A stretch of 43,172 bases of DNA. Origin: Hyphomonas atlantica corrig. (GTDB lineage: Bacteria > Pseudomonadota > Alphaproteobacteria > Caulobacterales > Hyphomonadaceae). The position numbers and the translations under genes were made by a program. The stretch spans positions 1-43,172 of the forward strand of contig NZ_AWFH01000013.1 in the NCBI RefSeq assembly GCF_000682715.1. The letters run 5' to 3'. This document shows, piece after piece, positions 34,657 through 42,644 of this stretch; positions within the stretch are counted from its first letter, which is position 1; each line of letters opens with the position of its first letter. The notes under the pieces are model-generated. The model was not told where the DNA came from. It did not search any database and saw nothing but the letters and a program-made list of their open reading frames with translations.

Positions 34657-37092
34657 CTATTCGGCAGCGATGGGCGAGGATGGCGCTGTGACTCCGGCCA
34701 GCAGGTCGGCTGCCCAGCCGAGCTGTTTGAGCTTTAGCCAGGTGTGGGCAAAATCGGCTGGAGCCGGCGGCGGATGGAGCGTGTCCATCAAGGTCTGGTC
34801 AGATGGTGCAGCGGCGCCGCAAAACGCGAGCGCTAGCTCACCGAGGCCGAGTTCGAACAGCCGGCAGCCCAGCGGCGAGGCATAATAATAATCCTGCTTC
34901 GGCGTCGCCTTTGCGAGAAGGTCGATTTGCCGCTCATTCAGGCCGAACCGCTCATAAACCGCCGAGACTGACGGCTCGCGGGCGCGCTCATTTGGCAGGA
35001 ATATCCGTGTGGGGCAGGAATCGATCAGGGTGGGGGCAATTGAGGCAGTTTCGATGTCCGCCAGCGATTGGGTCGCAAAGATGACGGCCACATTCTTCTT
35101 GCGCAGTGTCTTCAACCAGTCGCGCAGCCGGGCAGAAAAAACCGCATGGTCCAGAAATAGCCATGCCTCATCCAGGATGAGCAGGGTCGGGCGGCCATCG
35201 AACCGGTCTTCCAGCCGGTGGAACAAATAGGTGATGACCGGGGCGACGATTGCCGGGGTCTGCATCAGCTCATCCATCTCGAAACAGGCCACCGATGACA
35301 GGTCCAGCGTCTCTGTATCGCTGTCGAGCAAATGCCCATGCGCGCCGTCCAGCGTGTAAGGGTGGAGCGCGGCCTTCAGCGTATCCGATTGCAGAATCAG
35401 GGCGAGCCCGGTCAGGGTCCGCTGGGAAATGGGGGCGGACGCCAGGGATTTGATCGCATCCCACAGATCCGATTTCAGAGCCGGCGTGACTATTACGCCC
35501 TCCGCCCGGAGCAGGCCGAGCAACCAGTCTGTCGCAAAGCCGGCGCCCCGGTCTGTGTCGATGTCCTTCAGGGGCTGGAGCGCTGGCCTCGCATCGCCGG
35601 TCAGCGGCAGCCAGGTGCCCTCCAGAGCAAGGGTCATTGCGCGGGCGGACCGTCCCTTTTCGAAGACAAAGGTCTGTGCGCCCCCATAGCGTTGCCACTG
35701 CGCGATCAGAAGCGAGACCAACACGGACTTGCCGGAGCCTGTCGGGCCAATGATCATTGTATGGCCGACATCTCCCACATGGAGGTTGAGCCGGAACGGC
35801 GTCGTTCCGTCCGTTTGTGCCTCGATCAGGGCGCGGTCTGCCAAATGCTCATTGCGCGCATTGCCGGCCCAGACCGAAGAGACCGGAACCAGATGGGAGA
35901 GGTTGAGCGTGTGCAGGACCGGCTGGCGGACATTGGCATAGACGTGACCAGGGAGTGATCCGAGCCAGGCTTCCACAGCGTTCAGGGTTTCGCGGATTGT
36001 CGTGAAGCCGCGTCCGTGGATCGCGCGTTCGGCATTCCGGATGCGCTCCTCGACCTCTTCGCGCGACGCGCCCCAAACGGTCAGGGTGGTTGTGAGATAT
36101 CCATAGGAAACCAGATCAGAGCCGAGGGCCTGCAGGGCCGCATCGGCGTCGGCGGCTTTGTTGTCGGCATCATTGTCAAGCAGGGCAGCCTGCTCGTTGA
36201 ACAGGGTTTCGCGCAGCACTGCGCCAATCGATTTCCGTTTCGCAAACCAGTGCCGGCGCTTCCTGGCGAGAAGCTTCTCGGCCTCGGCCTTGTCCATGGC
36301 GATATAGCGGGTCGTCCAGCGGTACGGGAAGCCGAGCCGGTTCAGTTCATCGAGCATGCCCGGCAGGGTCGAGGCCGGAAAGCCAAGCAGGGTGAGACTT
36401 GCAAGATGCGTGTCGCCGATGCGCGGCTCCAACCCGCCGGCAAGGCTCTCATCAGCGAGCACGGCGTCGAGGAAGACTGGCAGTTCCGGAACCGAAACGG
36501 TATGCCGTTTCGAGGAGACACAGGCATGGAGATAAGTCAGCGTTTCTTCATCCGATAGCGGATGAATGTCGTCGAAAGTGGTGGAGAGAAGATCCAGCGT
36601 CTGTGCAGCGCGGGTCTGGAAGTGCTCAAGCCGCTGCCGCCAGTCTTCGCCGCCGCGTGTTGCAGGACGTTCGATCAGGGCTTTTTCCGCCCGGCCGGTT
36701 GCATCGGCCGGAGGTAACCAGAGAAGGGTGAGATAGTAGGTGCTTTCCAATTGTGCGCCCGTCATCTCGAGGGATGCGCGCCGTTCCTGTTCGATCAGCC
36801 AGGCCGCCGCGCTCGCAAACTCACTGGTCTCGAGCGGTGAGGCGTCTGATCGCACCGCGTCGAAGAAGAGCGCCCATCCCGATCCGAACCGACGCAGGAC
36901 ATTATTGAGCCGGGCTGAGACCGAGACGAGTTCGGCTTCGGTCGAGCTCTCAAGGTCGGGGCCTCGATAGCGAAAACTGGTCTGGAACGCGCCATCCTTG
37001 TTGAGGACGACGCCCGGCGCGACGAGGCAGGCCCAGGGGAGATAGTCCGCGAGGTGTCGGGGGCGGGCAGCGTATTCGGTCAAATTCAGCAT
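34657..37092 (-). CDS. trbE: Conjugal transfer ATPase TrbE (VirB4-like)
   Basis: Large ATPase (811 aa) driving pilus assembly and transfer. Walker A GPTGSGKS is at residues 449-456 and Walker B TLLILDEAWLFLDH near 640-655, followed by the WLKTLRKKNVAVIFATQSL motif typical of VirB4/TrbE. The N-terminal region (CagE_TrbE_VirB type) covers about 150-400. The ATG overlaps the trbD end by 7 bases. No break seen. Confidence 0.95.
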   Translation of the reverse strand: MLNLTEYAARPRHLADYLPWACLVAPGVVLNKDGAFQTSFRYRGPDLESSTEAELVSVSARLNNVLRRFGSGWALFFDAVRSDASPLETSEFASAAAWLIEQERRASLEMTGAQLESTYYLTLLWLPPADATGRAEKALIERPATRGGEDWRQRLEHFQTRAAQTLDLLSTTFDDIHPLSDEETLTYLHACVSSKRHTVSVPELPVFLDAVLADESLAGGLEPRIGDTHLASLTLLGFPASTLPGMLDELNRLGFPYRWTTRYIAMDKAEAEKLLARKRRHWFAKRKSIGAVLRETLFNEQAALLDNDADNKAADADAALQALGSDLVSYGYLTTTLTVWGASREEVEERIRNAERAIHGRGFTTIRETLNAVEAWLGSLPGHVYANVRQPVLHTLNLSHLVPVSSVWAGNARNEHLADRALIEAQTDGTTPFRLNLHVGDVGHTMIIGPTGSGKSVLVSLLIAQWQRYGGAQTFVFEKGRSARAMTLALEGTWLPLTGDARPALQPLKDIDTDRGAGFATDWLLGLLRAEGVIVTPALKSDLWDAIKSLASAPISQRTLTGLALILQSDTLKAALHPYTLDGAHGHLLDSDTETLDLSSVACFEMDELMQTPAIVAPVITYLFHRLEDRFDGRPTLLILDEAWLFLDHAVFSARLRDWLKTLRKKNVAVIFATQSLADIETASIAPTLIDSCPTRIFLPNERAREPSVSAVYERFGLNERQIDLLAKATPKQDYYYASPLGCRLFELGLGELALAFCGAAAPSDQTLMDTLHPPPAPADFAHTWLKLKQLGWAADLLAGVTAPSSPIAAE

Positions 37093-37340
37093 GACAAATG
37101 CTCCCGGTGCCGGGCTGACCGGATTGCGACCCAGAGGAAGTCGGGGTCCGACCGTGCCAGGAGGACGGCGAACGAATGTCCTGCCAGCCAGACGACGAGG
37201 CCGGGAACCCAGAGACGGAGCCCAAGGGCCAAAGCCGCCGCAAGGGTCCCGATCGCGATGGCTGCGGCGCGCGGTGCACCGGCCATCAGGAGGGGATCAA
37301 TGAGCGACCGGTGAAGGGGGATCTCGTAACCGTCCAGCAT
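37086..37340 (-). CDS. trbD: Conjugal transfer protein TrbD (VirB3-like)
   Basis: The 84-aa product has the VirB3-type opening (EIPLHRSLIDPLLMAGAPR) and two closely spaced hydrophobic segments at residues 23-55, then a soluble C-terminus. Its start overlaps the trbC stop and its end overlaps the trbE start. Confidence 0.9.
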   Translation of the reverse strand: MLDGYEIPLHRSLIDPLLMAGAPRAAAIAIGTLAAALALGLRLWVPGLVVWLAGHSFAVLLARSDPDFLWVAIRSARHREHLSC

Positions 37341-37672
37341 CAGAGCACCGCGCCGCCGCCGAAGGAAAAGAAGGTCAGGAAGAAGGATGTGGCCGCAAAG
37401 GCGATCGACAGGCCGAACACGATCTGGATGAGTTTGCGGAATCCGCCGGAAGTCTCCCCAAAGGCGAGGGTCAGGCCTGTCAGGGTAATGATGATCACCG
37501 CGACGATCCGGGCGACCGGGCCTTCGATGGATTGCAGGATCTGGTCGAGCGGGTCTTCCCAGGGCATGCCCGTGCCGGCCGCGCGCGCCGGGAGGGCCAG
37601 GATACCTGCCAGAACCATCAGCAGGCCGGCCATCAGGGATCGGTTGAGCGCCTTGATCTGATCATAGAACAT
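37340..37672 (-). CDS. trbC: Conjugal transfer pilin TrbC (VirB2-like)
   Basis: Pilin precursor. ATG 37672 is preferred because it gives 110 aa with a signal-like N-terminus (KALNRSLMAGLLMVLAGILALPARA) followed by two hydrophobic helices (IVAVIIITLTGLTLAFG and LIQIVFGLSIAFAATSFFLTFF), the VirB2/TrbC plan. The frame is open back to 37810, inside trbB, but the added residues look like a shadow. It starts 13 bases after the trbB stop. Confidence 0.9.
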   Translation of the reverse strand: MFYDQIKALNRSLMAGLLMVLAGILALPARAAGTGMPWEDPLDQILQSIEGPVARIVAVIIITLTGLTLAFGETSGGFRKLIQIVFGLSIAFAATSFFLTFFSFGGGAVL

Positions 37673-37685
37673 GCAATGGGTCTCC

Positions 37686-38666
37686 TTAATGCACGATGTT
37701 GAGGAACGGGGTGGAGAGCGCTTCGGTGCGGTACTCCGCCCCGTCAAAACCGGTAATTCGCAGCGCCTGTTCGACGCGGCGTACGCCGCTTGCGCGGGAC
37801 ATGAAGACAATCACGTCAATTGCCTCGCCAATCAGGGCGTGCGGCAGGGCGGGCGTCGCTTCCTCGACCAGCTGTTCAAGACGAGTGAGCGCGCCGCACG
37901 CAGAATTGGCATGTAGCGTCGTGATCCCGCCCGGATGGCCGGTGTTCCAGGCCTTGAGGAGATCGAGCGCTTCGCCGCCGCGCACCTCGCCGACTATGAT
38001 CCGGTCCGGCCGAAGCCGCAGGGTTGACCGGACAAGGTCGCGCAGCGTGATGCCGGACCGGTGGGTACGCAGTTGCGTGACATCCTCAGCCTTGCAACGC
38101 AGCTCGCGGGTATCCTCCAGGATGACGATCCGGTCCTCGGCCAAAGCAGGTTCAGACAGCAAGGCATTGGCAAACGTCGTCTTCCCGGATGACGTGCCGC
38201 CTGCAATGACGATGTTGAGCCGGTCTTCCAGCGCCTGTTTCAGTCCGGCGCAGAGCGCCGGCGTCAGCGCGCCCGTCTCGACACAGGCATCGAGCGAAAG
38301 GGGCCGGTCAGCGGGTTTGCGGATTGCAAAGCAGGGCGCTTCCGAGACGGGCGGCAGGATGCCTTCAAAGCGCTCGCCGGAGCCGGGCAGCTCTGCCGAG
38401 ACGATTGGCGAGGCCGGGCTGCAGACATCCCCGACAGAGGAGGCGACCAGCCGGATGATCCGCTCGCGTTCCGCGCGTTCGAGCGTCTCGTTCGCCTGCC
38501 GCAATCCATGCCCGGCCGTCTCGACCCAGACCGAGCCATCGGGATTGGCGAGGATTTCGATTGTATCGGGAGCGGCCAAGGCCACGCCAACCGGCCCATC
38601 GAATGCTGTCCGGAGCATCGCCGTGCGGCGGGTCTCGGTTTCGCTGGGCTGGGACAGGGCAGGCAT
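37686..38666 (-). CDS. trbB: Conjugal transfer ATPase TrbB (VirB11-like)
   Basis: Hexameric secretion ATPase, 326 aa. Walker A GGTSSGKT is at 156-163, then [11 protein letters not shown] (Asp box), the arginine-rich [18 protein letters not shown] (Walker B, about 215-232) and TTLHANSA (His box), all in VirB11 order. It is the first gene of the trb operon, and a divergent small gene starts 207 bases away on the plus strand. Confidence 0.95.
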   Translation of the reverse strand: MPALSQPSETETRRTAMLRTAFDGPVGVALAAPDTIEILANPDGSVWVETAGHGLRQANETLERAERERIIRLVASSVGDVCSPASPIVSAELPGSGERFEGILPPVSEAPCFAIRKPADRPLSLDACVETGALTPALCAGLKQALEDRLNIVIAGGTSSGKTTFANALLSEPALAEDRIVILEDTRELRCKAEDVTQLRTHRSGITLRDLVRSTLRLRPDRIIVGEVRGGEALDLLKAWNTGHPGGITTLHANSACGALTRLEQLVEEATPALPHALIGEAIDVIVFMSRASGVRRVEQALRITGFDGAEYRTEALSTPFLNIVH

Positions 38667-38872
38667 GGCGGGGCGTGGTCCTCATTAGTGATGGGACCAG
38701 CATCAGGCCATCTATGGCCGCCGCACAATTGGGGCCGGAAGAGATGAAAGGCACCTGCGGGAGCCAGGAGGACACAGAGGGGAAATTCACATCTTTCCGC
38801 CCTGCCGAACTTGAACTCTTCCAGAAAGCGAAGAGAAACAAAACAAGAACAAAATTTATAGGTGGAGACGAT

Positions 38873-39139
38873 ATGGGACGATACAAATCAGTGCTCAGGG
38901 CGAAGCAGGATGCGCGCGATTTCCGCCATCATGTCGAACTTCCCATTCCCGGTCACGGACTGGGCAAGCGGCTCGATGTGTTGTCGAGCTGGCTCAACGA
39001 GACGTTCGGGGACGAGTGGCGGCTCCATGGCAAATTCAGGAAAGGAGAGCACACGGCATATTTCATGTTCCGGACCCCAGAGGCCGCCCGCACGTTCCGG
39101 CAGGCCCTGGACGAGCAGGGTGAGCTTCGTCAATTGTAG
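38873..39139 (+). CDS. Small unrecognised protein divergent from trbB
   Basis: The 88-aa product starts at ATG 38873 (GGTGGAG just upstream), although the frame is open further back. It is soluble, mixed alpha/beta and charged (GKRLDVLSSWLNETFGDEWR, HTAYFMFRTPEAARTFRQAL). I do not recognise it. It lies on the plus strand in the minus-strand transfer region, is divergent from trbB and converges with the nuclease gene by a 10-base overlap at the ends. A regulatory or small accessory role is possible but unproven. Confidence 0.6.
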   Translation: MGRYKSVLRAKQDARDFRHHVELPIPGHGLGKRLDVLSSWLNETFGDEWRLHGKFRKGEHTAYFMFRTPEAARTFRQALDEQGELRQL

Positions 39140-39609
39140 GTGCGGTCGCCCCAGAGGTCGGACGGGCAATTCAGTCCCCAGATCCCGGCTTTGCTCGCAC
39201 GCGCCTCAGCTTCCGCGTCTGCATAGCGGCGTCTGCTGTAACGTGGCCAGTCCCGGCCCCAACCTGCTGCGACCATATGGTCTCCGAAATCAACACTACC
39301 CGCCGAGCAAGTGGCCACGCCTCTGCCGTACTTGTCGGTGTCAGTGACGGCGCAGGTCACGGTCCGATTGCCAATCAGGTCTGAGAGGGCGAAGGCAGCC
39401 TTCTGGTAGACATTGACCGTCCCGCAGCGTGCGCCGCGTTCCGGTGTGTCGTACCCGGACAGCCGGATGCGCTGTCCATGAATCTCGATTGTGTCGCCAT
39501 CAATAACCGACGCGGCTCCAGTGACCGTCTCCGTATTGGTCGGCGGGGAACAGGAGGTGAGCGTCAGGACAAGGATCACTGACGTCACGGGACCGGGGCG
39601 ATTCGTCAT
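39130..39609 (-). CDS. Thermonuclease (SNase-like) family protein, predicted lipoprotein or secreted
   Basis: The 159-aa product has an N-terminal signal with a possible lipobox LTSC (Cys20), then the SNase fold: DGDTIEIHGQRIRLSGYDTPERG (metal and catalytic Asp/Arg/Glu region), LIGNRTVTC and TDTDKYGRGVATC with the second arginine. Family members degrade nucleic acid outside the cytoplasm. Small SNase genes occur inside ICE transfer regions; clearing surface DNA or processing the peptidoglycan-DNA interface is speculative. It converges with the 88-aa plus-strand gene. Confidence 0.85.
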   Translation of the reverse strand: MTNRPGPVTSVILVLTLTSCSPPTNTETVTGAASVIDGDTIEIHGQRIRLSGYDTPERGARCGTVNVYQKAAFALSDLIGNRTVTCAVTDTDKYGRGVATCSAGSVDFGDHMVAAGWGRDWPRYSRRRYADAEAEARASKAGIWGLNCPSDLWGDRTYN

Positions 39610-39737
39610 GTGATCAGCCTAGCCGGACCGTCCAGGACAGCAAGACAGTCTCGAACATCATGCGGTGAGCCACGCGCCGGCTCGTATTGAATTTTTCGTC
39701 CTGGCTGGCACACTCGGCCCGGATGGGAGGGCGTGCC

Positions 39738-39863
39738 ATGGGTGGTTGGGACAAGGATGAGACGGGAGACTATGTCCCGCGGCCACCGCCCCTGTGGTTC
39801 TGGGGGCTTATTGGCCTCATTATTGCGGGCGTCATGGTGCTTGCGGTAGTCTCTTCGTCCTAA
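39738..39863 (+). CDS. Predicted 41-aa single-pass membrane peptide
   Basis: ATG 39738 follows GGGAGG at 39725-39730, spaced 7. The product begins MGGWDKDETGDYVPRP and continues with one hydrophobic helix (LWFWGLIGLIIAGVMVLAVV). The strong ribosome site and the transmembrane pattern support it despite its size. It ends tail-to-tail with the 75-aa minus gene, overlapping by 4 bases. Function unknown; a small entry-exclusion or membrane-modulator peptide is one guess. Confidence 0.55.
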   Translation: MGGWDKDETGDYVPRPPPLWFWGLIGLIIAGVMVLAVVSSS

Positions 39864-40087
39864 TCGGAGACCGAGTCCAGGAAGGACCCGAGATCAAGGA
39901 CGAGATCTGCCGCCAGTGTTTCTATGCGTTTTCGCAAAGGCGTTGCGGCATCATTGAGCTGGCGGGGGGACAGCCTCAATTTCACGATGACCTCGCTCAG
40001 GGACTTTTGATGAACCATGCTGACGGTCGCATCCCGGTCCTCGAGGTCCACGACAACCGCATCTACCTGCCATAAACGTTTGCGCAT
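39860..40087 (-). CDS. Small unrecognised protein between RHH gene and nuclease
   Basis: The 75-aa product starts at ATG 40087 with a perfect GGAGGTGA (40091-40098) upstream. It is predicted mostly helical (EVIVKLRLSPRQLNDAATPLRKRIETLAADL), with a possible DNA-binding or protein-binding helix pair. I do not recognise a family. Overlap with the 41-aa plus-strand gene at the 3' end suggests compact organisation. It lies between the right RHH gene and the nuclease. Confidence 0.6.
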   Translation of the reverse strand: MRKRLWQVDAVVVDLEDRDATVSMVHQKSLSEVIVKLRLSPRQLNDAATPLRKRIETLAADLVLDLGSFLDSVSD

Positions 40088-40098
40088 ATTTCACCTCC

Positions 40099-40110
40099 GA
40101 TTGTTCAATC
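40099..40110. promoter_or_regulatory. 12-base palindrome GATTGTTCAATC ahead of the 75-aa gene
   Basis: GATTG-TT-CAATC is a perfect inverted repeat immediately upstream of the ribosome site of the 75-aa gene and just downstream of the RHH gene. It may be an operator (for the RHH protein, for example) or coincidence. Confidence 0.3.
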
Positions 40111-40157
40111 AGAGGTATGAACGTCTCATTCCCCGGATGTGTCAGAAAATCAGGGCT

Positions 40158-40535
40158 CTAGTGCCAGATGTGCGGGTTCGCGCGGTCAACGACGCGCCGG
40201 GTGAGAGCTTCGAGTTCTGTTCGCGCACGCGCTGCATCTGCAGGCGTCTCCAATGGATTCCTGCCCGGCCTCTGCCTCAGCCATTCGAAGATGAATTCAA
40301 TCAGCAGGTCGGTGTGGAAGGCTGTGCCTGTTTCCAATGTCTCGCTCTGGTCCTCAACGCGGTCCAGTCGCTGTAGGATGGCCGCGTCCGGACGTTCGCC
40401 TGGTGGAGAGAAGAGAAGGGTCAGGGCTTCATCGACCAGGGCGCCCATATGGACGCCATGCGTTCCGGAAATCTGCCGCAATTTTTGAAGGTTTGTTTCA
40501 GAGATCCGCACATGTAGGCGAGGGTTCTTCGCCAT
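40158..40535 (-). CDS. Ribbon-helix-helix accessory protein downstream of traG (right copy)
   Basis: The 125-aa product starts MAKNPRLHVRISETNLQKLRQ, an RHH strand-helix opening, and continues with helices to the C-terminus. ATG is 2 bases after the traG stop, so they are translationally coupled. It mirrors the 4189-4572 gene in position, size and opening motif, although the rest has diverged. It probably binds DNA near the transfer origin or the transfer promoter. Confidence 0.78.
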   Translation of the reverse strand: MAKNPRLHVRISETNLQKLRQISGTHGVHMGALVDEALTLLFSPPGERPDAAILQRLDRVEDQSETLETGTAFHTDLLIEFIFEWLRQRPGRNPLETPADAARARTELEALTRRVVDRANPHIWH

Positions 40536-40537
40536 GG

Positions 40538-42415
40538 TCAGACCTCCCGTCCGCGAGACGCGTCAACTTGCAGGTAGTAGCGGGCAATCTGGTCCTGTAT
40601 GCCGCCTCTTTCAGGCGGGACGTGTTCTGCCTCCGCCGCTATGTTCTGTGTGGCCTCCTCCTGATCTCCGAAATCCGGACCGACAGACCGCGCCAGTCCG
40701 CCGGAATTCTCGCTGGACGGCGACGGGCCGGCATAGCTGTGCCCGCCGAACTGCGACGTATGCGCATCGGTCGCCGCAATCGGTAGCGCGCCGACCCGCT
40801 CGGTGAAGTTTCGGTCTTCATAGTAGCGCAGTTTCTTTGCGCGGATTGGCGGATGGCTTGCCAGAAAGATCAGGGAGTCATCAGCCGACAACTGCATCAC
40901 CTCGCCGGGCGTCAGGAGCGGGCGTTGTGTTTCCTGCTGTGAGACCATGACATGGCTGAGCCAGGGTGCGAGCCGGTGCCCGGTATAGTTCTTCTGGTTT
41001 CGCTGCTCTGTCGTGGTGCCTAGCATGTCGGAGATGCGCTTGGCAGTGCGCTCGTCATTCGTCGCGAACGCGATCCGGACATGGCAGTTGTCGAGGATCG
41101 AATTGTTCTGCCCATAGGCCTTCTCGACCTGGTTCAGGGACTGGGCAATCAGGAAGGCACGGATCCCATACCCAGCCATGAAGGCCAGCGAACTCTCGAA
41201 GAAGTCCAGCCGTCCGAGCGCCGGGAATTCATCCAGCAACAACAGGGTCTGCCGACGGTCCTGCCCATGTGGCAACTCTTCACAAAGCCGGCGCGCAATC
41301 TGGTTGAGGATCAACCGCATCAACGGCTTGGTCCGTGAGAGATCAGACGGCGGAACGACTAGGTAGAGCGATGCTGGAATCTCTCCCCGGAACAGGTCCT
41401 CGATCCGCCAATCCGAGCCGGATGTCGCCCGCTGCACGACCGGGTCGCGGTAAAGCCCCAGGAACGAGATCGCCGTCGACACGACCGACGACTTTTCATT
41501 CTCAGACTTATTCAGGAGTTCTCGCGCTGCTTCCGCCACAACCGGATGCGTCAATGGCCGGTCACGGCTTCCCAGATGGTTCGCCTCAAGCATTCGCTCC
41601 AGCGTGTCATCGATCGGCCGGGCCGGATCGGACAGCAGGGTCGCCACGCCCGCGAGCGACTTATCATCTTCAGCGTAGATAACATGCAGGATTGCACCAA
41701 CCAGCAGTGAATGCGCCGTCTTGTCCCAATGACTTCGCCGCTCGAGGGATCCATCCGGATCGACCAGAATGTCTGCCACATTCTGCGCATCCCGAACCTC
41801 GTGCGCGCCGAGCCGCACTTCCAGCAGTGGATTGAACCGCGAACTCGACAAATCCGTCGGATCGAAACGGACACAGCGAGAGAAGCTCGATCGCCAATTC
41901 GATGTCAGTGCCCAGTTCTCTCCTTTGATGTCATGAATGATCGCATTGCCGGTCCAGGAAAGAAGGGTAGGGATCACCAAGCCCACACCCTTGCCCGACC
42001 GGGTTGGCGCAAAGGCCATTACGTGCTCGGCGCCAGCGTGCCGGAGATAGCGTCCGTTGAACTGTCCCAGCACCACACCTGACGAGCCAAGCAGGCCGGA
42101 TAGTCGGACATCCCGAACCGATGACCAGCGCGCGGAGCCATAAGTCGTCGCATTCTTCTCACGTCTTGCCCGCCAGAGCGACGCGATGATCGCCATCACA
42201 ATCCCGGCGATGCCCCCCAGCGAGGCAATCAAACCCGCACGCGCAAATACATTCGGCGCATAAGCGTCATAGGCATACCACCACTGGAACAGCCGCCAGG
42301 GTTTGTAGACAGGCTGACCCGCTAGTTCGAACCAAGGACCGCCCAAGCGAGGCTGATGGTCAAGAACCTCCGCCACCCATTGCGTCGCGATCCACACCGA
42401 ACAGGTGATTAGCAA
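40538..42415 (-). CDS. traG: Type IV coupling protein TraG/VirD4 (right copy)
   Basis: Coupling ATPase of 625 aa from TTG 42415. Walker A APTRSGKG is at 136-143, the LLLLDEFPALGRLDFFESS Walker B near 370-390, and the C-terminal region aligns with the left copy through ERTAKRISDMLGTTTEQRNQKNYTGHRLAPWLSH. Compared with the left copy, its first homologous residues (ITPTKFLLGQF) lie upstream of this TTG, and the base triplet where the left copy has GTG is ATC. No Shine-Dalgarno precedes TTG 42415. The true start is therefore uncertain and the gene may be affected. It heads the operon of RHH and trb genes. Confidence 0.9.
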   Translation of the reverse strand: MLITCSVWIATQWVAEVLDHQPRLGGPWFELAGQPVYKPWRLFQWWYAYDAYAPNVFARAGLIASLGGIAGIVMAIIASLWRARREKNATTYGSARWSSVRDVRLSGLLGSSGVVLGQFNGRYLRHAGAEHVMAFAPTRSGKGVGLVIPTLLSWTGNAIIHDIKGENWALTSNWRSSFSRCVRFDPTDLSSSRFNPLLEVRLGAHEVRDAQNVADILVDPDGSLERRSHWDKTAHSLLVGAILHVIYAEDDKSLAGVATLLSDPARPIDDTLERMLEANHLGSRDRPLTHPVVAEAARELLNKSENEKSSVVSTAISFLGLYRDPVVQRATSGSDWRIEDLFRGEIPASLYLVVPPSDLSRTKPLMRLILNQIARRLCEELPHGQDRRQTLLLLDEFPALGRLDFFESSLAFMAGYGIRAFLIAQSLNQVEKAYGQNNSILDNCHVRIAFATNDERTAKRISDMLGTTTEQRNQKNYTGHRLAPWLSHVMVSQQETQRPLLTPGEVMQLSADDSLIFLASHPPIRAKKLRYYEDRNFTERVGALPIAATDAHTSQFGGHSYAGPSPSSENSGGLARSVGPDFGDQEEATQNIAAEAEHVPPERGGIQDQIARYYLQVDASRGREV

Positions 42416-42644
42416 AAGCGTCAGCAGAAACTGGCCAAGGAGGAACTTGGTGGGAGTGATGAAAAAAATTCTCGTTCGACAGGCTGAAAAGTTACTCTCT
42501 TTCGCCGTTTCGAACCGATGGATTTCGCGGGATGAAGAGGGAACAAAAACTCTTCATTTAGGATGAACTCAGCTTTCCGATCACATTCGAGAAGCTAGGT
42601 GATCCGCTTTTCTCTACTCACCAGAACGGTGAGGTGGGCACAAG
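42416..42644. other. Leader of right traG with lost start region
   Basis: The 229 bases between the 174-aa gene and the right traG have no recognisable gene. A polypurine/polypyrimidine tract (seven T on the minus strand near 42466-42472) and A/T-rich stretches precede the coupling gene. The frame upstream of TTG 42415 stays open for at least 30 codons without ATG or GTG, so a fusion or rearrangement boundary is plausible here. Confidence 0.4.

Noticed and set aside
35332..36558. Plus-strand frames opposite trbE
   Set aside because: No signal, motif or ribosome site; trbE carries Walker motifs and overlaps its neighbours.
37696..38688. Long plus-strand open frame (330 aa) opposite trbB
   Set aside because: Serine/arginine-rich shadow of the GC-rich TrbB gene, no motifs.
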